From assembly GCF_001647715.1 (NCBI RefSeq), contig NZ_CP015600.1, forward strand, positions 496,001 through 560,000: a stretch of DNA of 64,000 nt, written 5' to 3'. Source of the stretch: Pseudomonas antarctica (GTDB lineage: Bacteria > Pseudomonadota > Gammaproteobacteria > Pseudomonadales > Pseudomonadaceae). Below are positions 57,394 to 64,000 of the stretch, in pieces. Within the stretch, counting starts at the first letter, position 1. Each line of letters starts with the position of its first letter. The position numbers and the translations under genes were made by a program. The notes below the pieces were generated by a model. The model ran no database searches and was not told the DNA's origin. It saw only the letters and a list, made by a program, of their open reading frames with translations.

Positions 57394-59040
57394 TTACAGC
57401 AGGATGGTGCGGATGTCGTTCAGCAGTTGGCTCAAACGCTGCGTGAAACGTGCAGCGGCAGCGCCGTTGATCACACGGTGATCGTAGGACAACGACAGCG
57501 GCAACATCAGCTTCGGCTGGAACGCTTTACCGTCCCATACAGGCTGGATAGTGGCCTTGGAAACACCCAGGATCGCCACTTCCGGCGCGTTGACGATTGG
57601 CGTGAAGCCAGTGCCGCCAATGTGACCGAGGCTGGAGATGGTGAAGCACGCGCCCTGCATGTCGTCTGCGGTGAGCTTCTTGTCGCGGGCCTTGGCAGCC
57701 AGCGCAGCCGCTTCGGCAGCGAGTTGCAGCAGGCTCTTCTGGTCGACGTTCTTGATGACCGGTACCAGCAGGCCATCCGGGGTGTCGACGGCAAAGCCAA
57801 TGTTCACGTATTTCTTGCGAATGATCGCCTTGCCGCTTGGCGCCAGCGAACTGTTGAAGTCCGGCAGCTCCTTGAGCAGGTGCGCACAGGCCTTGAGCAG
57901 CAGTGGCAGCACGGTCAGTTTCACACCGGCTTTTTCGGCCACGGCTTTCTGCGCAACGCGGAAAGCTTCCAGGTCGGTGATGTCGGCCTGGTCGAACTGG
58001 GTCACGTGCGGAATGTTCAGCCAGCTGCGGTGCAGGCTCGACGCGCCGATTTGCATCAGGCGGGTCATCGGCACTTCTTCGGTTTCGCCGAAGCGGCTGA
58101 AGTCCACGACCGGGATCGGTGGAATGCCAGCACCGCCAGTAGCGCCGCCGGCAGCCGGAGCTTCCTTGGCCTTCTGCATCATGGCTTTGACGTAAACCTG
58201 CACGTCTTCCTTCAGCACACGACCGTGAGGGCCAGTGGCCGATACGGCATTCAGCTCAACGCCGAATTCACGGGCCAGTTGACGCACGGCAGGGCCGGCG
58301 TGAACTTTGGCACCGCTTGGCGCAGGTGCGGCAGCCGCAGGGGCCGGTGCGGCCTCGGCTTTTGCAGCAGGTGCAGGGGCGGCAGCGGCCGGAGCCGCTT
58401 CAGCTTTGGCCGCAGGTGCGGCAGCCGGTGCCGGAGCAGCCGGGGCAGCAGCGCCTTGTACTTTCAGCTTGAGGATGAAGTCGCCAGTGCCGACTTCGTC
58501 TTCCAGCTTGACCGCAATGCTTTCCACCACGCCGGCAGCCGGCGAAGGGATTTCCATGGAGGCCTTGTCGGACTCCAGGGTGATCAGCGACTGGTCGGCT
58601 TCGACGGTGTCGCCGACCTTGACCAGCAGCTCGATGATCTTGGCCTTGCCCGACGAACCGATGTCCGGAACGTGAATGTCCTGAACAGTGGCAGCGGCCG
58701 GTGCAGCAGCCGGTGCGGCGGGAGCCTCGGCGGCGGCAGGCTTTTCAGCAGCCGGTGCAGGTGCAGCAGCGGCAGCAGGCGCTGCCGCAGGGGCCGCATC
58801 AGCGGCACCTTCGATTTCCAGCTCCAGCAGTTCGTCGCCTTCTTTCAGGCGATCGCCCAGCTTCACTTTCAGGCTCTTGACCACGCCGGCCTTGGGAGCA
58901 GGGATTTCCATGCTCGCCTTGTCCGATTCGAGGGTCAGAATGCTCTGGTCGGCTTCGACTGTGTCGCCGACCTTCACAAACAGCTCGATTACTTCACCTT
59001 CACCGCTGCCGATGTCAGGTACGCGAATGAGTTCGCTCAC
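57394..59040 (-). CDS. aceF: Pyruvate dehydrogenase E2 (dihydrolipoamide acetyltransferase)
   Basis: Core of the pyruvate dehydrogenase complex, 548 residues. There are two lipoyl domains, each with ESDKASMEIP (lipoylated Lys about 42 and 160), joined by long Ala/Pro-rich flexible linkers. Then come a peripheral subunit-binding domain (VRQLAREFGVELNAVSATGP) and the catalytic domain with the DHRVINGAAAARF motif (catalytic His). It transfers acetyl groups from lipoamide to CoA. It follows aceE by 11 bases. Confidence 0.96.
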   Translation of the reverse strand: MSELIRVPDIGSGEGEVIELFVKVGDTVEADQSILTLESDKASMEIPAPKAGVVKSLKVKLGDRLKEGDELLELEIEGAADAAPAAAPAAAAAPAPAAEKPAAAEAPAAPAAAPAAATVQDIHVPDIGSSGKAKIIELLVKVGDTVEADQSLITLESDKASMEIPSPAAGVVESIAVKLEDEVGTGDFILKLKVQGAAAPAAPAPAAAPAAKAEAAPAAAAPAPAAKAEAAPAPAAAAPAPSGAKVHAGPAVRQLAREFGVELNAVSATGPHGRVLKEDVQVYVKAMMQKAKEAPAAGGATGGAGIPPIPVVDFSRFGETEEVPMTRLMQIGASSLHRSWLNIPHVTQFDQADITDLEAFRVAQKAVAEKAGVKLTVLPLLLKACAHLLKELPDFNSSLAPSGKAIIRKKYVNIGFAVDTPDGLLVPVIKNVDQKSLLQLAAEAAALAAKARDKKLTADDMQGACFTISSLGHIGGTGFTPIVNAPEVAILGVSKATIQPVWDGKAFQPKLMLPLSLSYDHRVINGAAAARFTQRLSQLLNDIRTILL

Positions 59041-59051
59041 AAAAAATCTCC

Positions 59052-61697
59052 TCAGCAGTCCAGTGGGTTGCGTTTTTCCGGGTTGATCCCGAACTTGACG
59101 ATAGCGTCAGCCACCACCTTGGGTTCGATCTCACCACGGTCAGCCAAGGCTTCCAGGGCTGCCAACACCACGAAATGACGGTCGACTTCGAAGAAGTGAC
59201 GCAGCTTCTTGCGGCTGTCACTGCGGCCGAAACCGTCGGTGCCCAGGACTTTGAATTCCTTGGACGGGACCCACTGGCGAATTTGTTCAGCAAACAGTTT
59301 CATGTAGTCGGTAGAGGCGATCACCGGACCTTTACGGCCAGTCAGGCACTCTTCGACGTAGCTCTTCGCAGGCTTCTGACCTGGGTGCAGGCGGTTGTTG
59401 CGCTCGACCGCAAGGCCATCGCGACGCAGTTCGTTGAAGCTGGTAACGCTCCACACGTCAGCGCCGACGTTGAACTCTTCACGCAGGATCTTCGCCGCTT
59501 CACGGACTTCACGCAGGATGGTGCCGGAGCCCATCAGCTGCACGTGGTGCGCCGCTTCCTTGGTGTCTTCTTCGAGCAGGTACATGCCCTTGATGATGCC
59601 TTCCTCGACACCGGCCGGCATGGCTGGCTGCTGGTAGGACTCGTTCATCACGGTGATGTAGTAGAAAACGTCCTGCTGCTGTTCGGTCATCTTCTTCATG
59701 CCGTCCTGGATGATCACCGCCAGCTCATAGCCGTAGGTTGGATCAAAGGTGCGGCAGTTCGGGATGGTGGCAGCCAGGATGTGGCTGTGACCGTCTTCGT
59801 GTTGCAGGCCTTCGCCGTTCAGCGTGGTCCGCCCGGCAGTACCGCCGATCAGGAAGCCACGGGTACGGCTGTCGCCTGCTGCCCATGCCAGGTCGCCGAT
59901 ACGCTGGAAACCGAACATTGAGTAGAAGATGTAGAACGGCAGCATCGGCTGGTTGTGGCTGGAGTACGAAGTACCGGCAGCGATGAAGGAGCTCATGGCG
60001 CCCGCTTCGTTGATGCCTTCTTCGAGGATCTGGCCCTTCTTGTCTTCCTTGTAGAACATCACCTGGTCTTTATCGACTGGCTCGTAGAGCTGGCCGACGG
60101 AGGAGTAGATGCCCAACTGACGGAACATACCTTCCATACCGAAGGTACGGGCTTCGTCCGGGATGATCGGGACGATACGCGAGCCGATTTCCTTGTCCTT
60201 GACCAGTTGCGCGAGGATTCGCACGAAGGCCATGGTGGTGGAGATTTCACGGTCGCCCGAGCCGTCCAGGATAGCCTTGAGGGTATCCAGCGGCGGTGTA
60301 GGAATGTCGAAGCTCTTGGCGCGGCGCTGTGGCACGAAACCGCCCAGTGCAGTGCGACGCTCGCTGAGGTAGCGGGCTTCGGCGCTGTTTGGCTCCGGCT
60401 TGAAGAACGGCAGGTTCTCCAGCTCTTCGTCCTTGACCGGGATGTCGAAACGGTCGCGGAACAGCTTCAGGCTTTCAACATCAACTTTCTTGGTGTTGTG
60501 CGCAGTGTTTTTCGCTTCGCCGGCACCGGTGCCATAACCCTTGATGGTCTTGGCCAGGATGACGGTCGGTTGTTCTTTGTGGTTGACCGCTTCGTGGTAC
60601 GCCGCGTAGACCTTGTACGGGTCGTGGCCGCCACGGTTGAGTTTCCAGATCTCGTCGTCGGACAGGTCTGCAACCATCGCCTTGAGTTCAGGCGTGTTGA
60701 AGAAGTGTTCACGCACGAACGCGCCGTCTTTGGCTTTGTAGTTCTGGTACTCGCCGTCGATGACTTCGTCCATGCGACGTTGCAGGATACCGTCGACGTC
60801 TTTGGCCAGCAGTGGGTCCCAGAAACGGCCCCAGATGACTTTGGTCACGTTCCACTGAGCACCGCGGAACACGCCTTCGAGTTCCTGGATGATCTTGCCG
60901 TTGCCGCGAACCGGGCCGTCGAGGCGCTGCAGGTTGCAGTTGATGACGAAGATCAGGTTGTCCAGCTTCTCGCGGCCGGCCAGGGAGATGGCGCCCAGGG
61001 ATTCCGGCTCGTCACACTCGCCGTCGCCCAGGAAGCACCAGACTTTCTGCTTGCCTTCAGGGATGAAGCCACGGGCTTCCAGGTACTTCATGAAGCGTGC
61101 CTGGTAGATCGCCTGGATCGGGCCAAGGCCCATGGAAACGGTCGGGAACTGCCAGAAATCAGGCATCAGCCAAGGGTGCGGGTACGACGACAGGCCGTTA
61201 CCGTCCACTTCCTGGCGGAAGTTGTTCATGTGTTCTTCGGTGATGCGGCCTTCCATGAACGCACGGGCGTAAACGCCTGGCGAGGTGTGGCCCTGGAAGT
61301 AGATCAGGTCGCCGCCGTGTTCGTCGGTCGGGGCCTGGAAGAAGTAGTTGAAGCCAATGTCATACAGGGTTGCGCTGGAAGCGAAGCTGGAGATGTGACC
61401 GCCCAGGTCAGAATCTTTCAAGTTCGTGCGCATTACCATCGCCATGGCGTTCCAACGTACCAGCGAGCGAATGCGGCGTTCCATGAACAGGTCGCCAGGC
61501 ATGCGTGCTTCGTGGGTAACGGGGATGGTGTTGCGGTATGGCGTAGTGATGGCGTAAGGCAGTTGCGAGCCGCTGCGGGTCGCGAGTTCGCCCATACGGG
61601 TCATCAAATAGTGAGCACGGTCTTCGCCTTCTTTGTCGAGAACCGATTCCAGGGCGTCCAGCCATTCCTGGGTTTCGACGGGATCGAGGTCTTGCAT
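59052..61697 (-). CDS. aceE: Pyruvate dehydrogenase E1 (homodimeric)
   Basis: TPP-dependent E1 of 881 residues that decarboxylates pyruvate and acetylates the E2 lipoyl groups. The TPP motif is GDGECDEPESLGAISLAGRE ending in INCNLQ; the HTSPGVYARAF and SYHSHNQP-type segments are also present. The start MQDLDPVETQEW at 61697 gives the family length and has GGAG 6 bases upstream; the 25-residue extension to 61772 is not used. First gene of aceEF. Confidence 0.96.
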   Translation of the reverse strand: MQDLDPVETQEWLDALESVLDKEGEDRAHYLMTRMGELATRSGSQLPYAITTPYRNTIPVTHEARMPGDLFMERRIRSLVRWNAMAMVMRTNLKDSDLGGHISSFASSATLYDIGFNYFFQAPTDEHGGDLIYFQGHTSPGVYARAFMEGRITEEHMNNFRQEVDGNGLSSYPHPWLMPDFWQFPTVSMGLGPIQAIYQARFMKYLEARGFIPEGKQKVWCFLGDGECDEPESLGAISLAGREKLDNLIFVINCNLQRLDGPVRGNGKIIQELEGVFRGAQWNVTKVIWGRFWDPLLAKDVDGILQRRMDEVIDGEYQNYKAKDGAFVREHFFNTPELKAMVADLSDDEIWKLNRGGHDPYKVYAAYHEAVNHKEQPTVILAKTIKGYGTGAGEAKNTAHNTKKVDVESLKLFRDRFDIPVKDEELENLPFFKPEPNSAEARYLSERRTALGGFVPQRRAKSFDIPTPPLDTLKAILDGSGDREISTTMAFVRILAQLVKDKEIGSRIVPIIPDEARTFGMEGMFRQLGIYSSVGQLYEPVDKDQVMFYKEDKKGQILEEGINEAGAMSSFIAAGTSYSSHNQPMLPFYIFYSMFGFQRIGDLAWAAGDSRTRGFLIGGTAGRTTLNGEGLQHEDGHSHILAATIPNCRTFDPTYGYELAVIIQDGMKKMTEQQQDVFYYITVMNESYQQPAMPAGVEEGIIKGMYLLEEDTKEAAHHVQLMGSGTILREVREAAKILREEFNVGADVWSVTSFNELRRDGLAVERNNRLHPGQKPAKSYVEECLTGRKGPVIASTDYMKLFAEQIRQWVPSKEFKVLGTDGFGRSDSRKKLRHFFEVDRHFVVLAALEALADRGEIEPKVVADAIVKFGINPEKRNPLDC

Positions 61698-61808
61698 GGC
61701 TTGCTCCAGGGCGGAAAGGCTACCAGAATCGGTTGCCTGAAGTTTGCGACTGGCCTTGTGGGCAGACGACATAAATTCTTGGATGGCCGAAGGTTGCTTC
61801 GGCGTCCT

Positions 61809-61821
61809 GTAGTTTTACTAC
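61809..61821. promoter_or_regulatory. GntR-type operator, promoter-proximal copy (aceE)
   Basis: GTAGT-TTT-ACTAC, a perfect palindrome that fits the TNGTNNNACNA consensus of FadR/PdhR/LldR regulators. It lies about 30 bases downstream of the predicted aceE start site. Confidence 0.55.
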
Positions 61822-61849
61822 AAATCGTCGGCCATTTCAGCCTTTCGAA

Positions 61850-61877
61850 TGTATATACGAGTAGTAAAACTACACAA
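61850..61877 (-). promoter_or_regulatory. Candidate aceE promoter
   Basis: Minus-strand TTGTGT (61877-61872) and TATACA (61855-61850) with a 16-base spacer. The distal operator lies within the spacer. Confidence 0.5.
61861..61873. promoter_or_regulatory. GntR-type operator, distal copy (aceE)
   Basis: GTAGT-AAA-ACTAC, the reverse complement of the proximal copy. Centres are 52 bases apart, close to five helical turns, so both face the same side of the DNA. Binding here would cover the -35/-10 spacer. Confidence 0.55.
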
Positions 61878-62080
61878 GACTGAGCGGATTGCTCGGTCTG
61901 GCTGGTGAGCATAATCGTTATTGTTGATCTTTTGCGAACAAGAAAAGGTGAAAGTTTGATGTTGCCTGCCAAGATTAATTTAATTTCAGCTATTTATAAC
62001 CTTTGTTCGACAGTCCTTCACCGAGCGTGGTTCTTGCGTTCACAGCAACAAGCCATTTACGCGCCGATCAAGGATAGACC
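61878..62080. promoter_or_regulatory. AT-rich divergent upstream region of aceE and glnE
   Basis: About 200 bases without a gene, with AT-rich tracts (TTAATTTAATTTC, TATTTATAACC about 61976-62000) that probably include the glnE promoter. No exact boxes can be given. Confidence 0.4.
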
Positions 62081-64000
62081 ATGAGCCTTCCAACACTCGC
62101 CGAATTACCGGCCATTCTCTTGCCTTACGCCAGCCGGGCCGAGCAGTCATTTCGTGACGCAGTGGCCGCGCTGGACGACGATCATGGCCTTTCTGCGTGG
62201 ACGCCGCAACGGTGGGCCGACTTTGCTCGGGTGTGCGCCGCCAGTGATTTCGTCATTGAACAGAGCGTTCGTGACCCTTTGATGTTGCTCGAGCTGGTGG
62301 CCTGGGGCGAGTTGGACCGGGGTTTCGCGCCCGGCGAACTGTGCGGCCAGATCGCTGGCGCTGCGCAACAGGCCGAAACAGAAGATGAACTGGGCCGTGT
62401 ATTGCGCCGCCAGCGCACGCGCCAACAAGTGCGCATCATCTGGCGCGACCTGACCCGACAAGCGGACTTGGTGCAAACCTGTCGCGACCTCTCCGACATG
62501 GCTGACGCTTGCATCGACCAGGCCTACCAGTGGCTGTATCAGCGCCACTGCGTACAGTTCGGCACACCTACCGGCCGGCGCAGCGGCGAAGCTCAGCACA
62601 TGGTCATCCTCGGCATGGGCAAGCTCGGTGCGGTGGAGCTGAACCTGTCTTCCGATATCGATCTGATTTTCGCCTACCCCGAAGGCGGCGAGACGGTGGG
62701 CGTGAAGCGCGCGCTGGATAACCAGGAGTTTTTCATTCGTCTTGGTCAAAAATTGATCAAGGCCCTCGACCCGATGACCGTCGACGGTTTTGTATTCCGT
62801 GTCGACATGCGCCTGCGGCCATACGGCTCGGCCGGCGCGTTGGTGCTCAGTTTCAATGCGCTGGAACAGTACTATCAGGATCAGGGCCGCGACTGGGAGC
62901 GCTACGCCATGATCAAGGCGCGGGTAGTGGCCGGTGACCAGGTTGCCGGTGCGCAGTTGCTCGACATGCTGCGCCCCTTCGTCTATCGGCGTTACCTGGA
63001 TTTTTCCGCCATTGAAGCGCTGCGCACCATGAAGCAGTTGATCCAGCAGGAAGTGCGGCGCAAAGGCATGGCCGACAACATCAAGCTGGGCTCGGGCGGC
63101 ATCCGCGAGGTGGAGTTTATCGCGCAGGCGTTCCAACTGATCCATGGTGGCCGTGACCTGAGCCTGCAACAGAGGCCGTTGCTCAACGTGTTGGGGACCC
63201 TGGAAGGCCAGGGCTACCTGCCACAAGCCGTGATCGCCGAGTTGCGCAATGGCTACGAGTTTTTGCGTTACACCGAACACGCCATTCAGGCGATTGCCGA
63301 CCGGCAGACGCAAATGCTCCCGGACGGCCCGGAAGACCAGGCGCGTATTGCCTTTATGCTGGGCTTTGCCGACTGGGCGGCATTCCATGAGCGCCTGATG
63401 TATTGGCGTAGCCGTGTGGACTGGCATTTCCGCCAGGTGATCGCTGATCCCGACGAGGAAGACGGCGAAGAAAGCGAATTGGTTGTGGGCGGTGAGTGGT
63501 TGCCGCTGTGGGAAGAGTCCCAGGACGAAGAGGCCGCGTGCCGGCAATTAGCCGAAGGTGGCTTTACGGATGCGACCAAAGCGCTCAAGGCCTTGGCCAG
63601 CCTGCGTGGCAGCCCGCAATTGCGCGCCATGCAGCGCCTGGGCCGCGAACGGCTGGATGCTTTCATTCCGCGCCTGCTGGCCCAGGCGGTCGAGCACGCC
63701 AACCCGGACTTGGTACTGGAACGCGTATTGCCGCTGGTGGAGGCCGTCGCCCGCCGTTCGGCCTACCTCGTGCTGCTGACCGAAAACCCCGACGCCCTGC
63801 GCCGGCTGTTGACCCTGTGCGCCGCCAGCCCGTGGATCGCCGAACAAATCACCCGCTTCCCGCTCCTGCTCGACGAACTGCTCAACGAAGGCCGCCTGTT
63901 CAAGCCGCCGTTGGCGCCGGAACTCGCCGCAGAGCTGCGCGAGCGCCTCACGCGCATTCCCGAGGATGACCTTGAGCAGCAAATGGAAGCCCTGCGCCAC
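62081..64000 (+). CDS. glnE: Glutamine synthetase adenylyltransferase/deadenylase, 5' part
   Basis: The frame is open from the ATG at 62081 (MSLPTLAELPAILLPYAS) to the window edge, 640 codons of a protein that is normally about 980. It contains the N-terminal deadenylase nucleotidyltransferase domain with VILGMGKLGAVELNLSSD and the catalytic DxD in SDIDLIFAYPEGGE, and the central regulatory region; the second transferase domain is outside the window. It adenylylates or deadenylylates glutamine synthetase under control of PII. It lies divergent from aceE, as in other pseudomonads. Confidence 0.95.
   Translation, partial: MSLPTLAELPAILLPYASRAEQSFRDAVAALDDDHGLSAWTPQRWADFARVCAASDFVIEQSVRDPLMLLELVAWGELDRGFAPGELCGQIAGAAQQAETEDELGRVLRRQRTRQQVRIIWRDLTRQADLVQTCRDLSDMADACIDQAYQWLYQRHCVQFGTPTGRRSGEAQHMVILGMGKLGAVELNLSSDIDLIFAYPEGGETVGVKRALDNQEFFIRLGQKLIKALDPMTVDGFVFRVDMRLRPYGSAGALVLSFNALEQYYQDQGRDWERYAMIKARVVAGDQVAGAQLLDMLRPFVYRRYLDFSAIEALRTMKQLIQQEVRRKGMADNIKLGSGGIREVEFIAQAFQLIHGGRDLSLQQRPLLNVLGTLEGQGYLPQAVIAELRNGYEFLRYTEHAIQAIADRQTQMLPDGPEDQARIAFMLGFADWAAFHERLMYWRSRVDWHFRQVIADPDEEDGEESELVVGGEWLPLWEESQDEEAACRQLAEGGFTDATKALKALASLRGSPQLRAMQRLGRERLDAFIPRLLAQAVEHANPDLVLERVLPLVEAVARRSAYLVLLTENPDALRRLLTLCAASPWIAEQITRFPLLLDELLNEGRLFKPPLAPELAAELRERLTRIPEDDLEQQMEALRH

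Noticed and set aside
58300..58800. Repetitive GCAGC/GCCGG-rich tract that might be a tandem repeat or CRISPR-like array
   Set aside because: It encodes the Ala/Pro linkers between the lipoyl domains; there are no regular spacers.
57427..59178. 583-codon plus-strand frame opposite aceF, with Gly/Ser/Arg repeats
   Set aside because: The repeats are the reverse of the Ala/Pro linkers of AceF; no independent coding evidence.
59955..61883. 642-codon plus-strand frame opposite aceE
   Set aside because: Antisense shadow; aceE is certain on the minus strand.

Overview
The window is a chromosomal segment of a Pseudomonas, almost certainly of the P. fluorescens group. The evidence is the gene content and order (gltBD-hemE; glnE-aceE-aceF-dipA-msrA-rlmJ; selO-mscK-nhaP2 as in other pseudomonads), GC-rich codon use, and many REP-type palindromes (GTGGGAGCTGGCTTGCCTGC and relatives) in the gaps between genes.

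Layout. 1-7636: glutamate synthase gltB-gltD and haem gene hemE. 7777-10069: a YnfM-like MFS exporter with its divergent LysR regulator. 10322-27720: one long minus-strand operon of about 17.4 kb for an aryl polyene (APE, xanthomonadin/flexirubin-like) pigment. It encodes an aromatic amino acid ammonia lyase for the starter, an adenylating ligase fused to a dehydratase, two acyl carrier proteins, ketosynthases and a chain-length-factor-like partner, a ketoreductase, dehydratases, thioesterase, acyl- and glycosyltransferases, an FAD oxidoreductase, a methyltransferase, lipoproteins, a LolA-like carrier and an MMPL exporter. Most junctions overlap, so translation is probably coupled. 28059-28829: an orphan ParA ATPase. 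28830-31030: a small accessory pocket with a strongly folded leader before a DUF6124/DUF3077-like small protein, trxC, and a HigBA toxin-antitoxin pair. 31036-42145: selO, an MscK-type channel, nhaP2, a chemoreceptor with a FliA-type promoter, a ZapB-like/ZapA-like pair, and an acyl-CoA dehydrogenase. 42372-48270: divergent putA/putP with PutA-type operator repeats. 48474-51234: a vgrG-DUF4123 type VI secretion pair with no effector after it. 51220-57075: metY, rlmJ, msrA and the c-di-GMP phosphodiesterase dipA. 57394-61697: pyruvate dehydrogenase aceE-aceF behind a promoter with two GntR-type palindromes. 62081-64000: the 5' two-thirds of glnE, cut by the window edge.

How it fits together. 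Nitrogen assimilation (gltBD, glnE), carbon entry to the TCA cycle (aceEF), proline catabolism (putAP) and methionine synthesis/repair (metY, msrA) form the core. The accessory layer is the pigment cluster, the T6SS tip pair and the toxin-antitoxin pocket.

The observations most worth a second look are: the folded leader at 29092-29279, where two hairpins expose the same TTTAGTAG loop and a third loop carries its complement; a REPIN that is translated as part of the signal peptide of the APE LolA-like protein; a candidate small RNA after the LysR gene; a 10-codon upstream ORF coupled to hemE; and the paired aceE operators. I could not run homology, folding or promoter searches, so family assignments rest on motifs and remembered family sequences.
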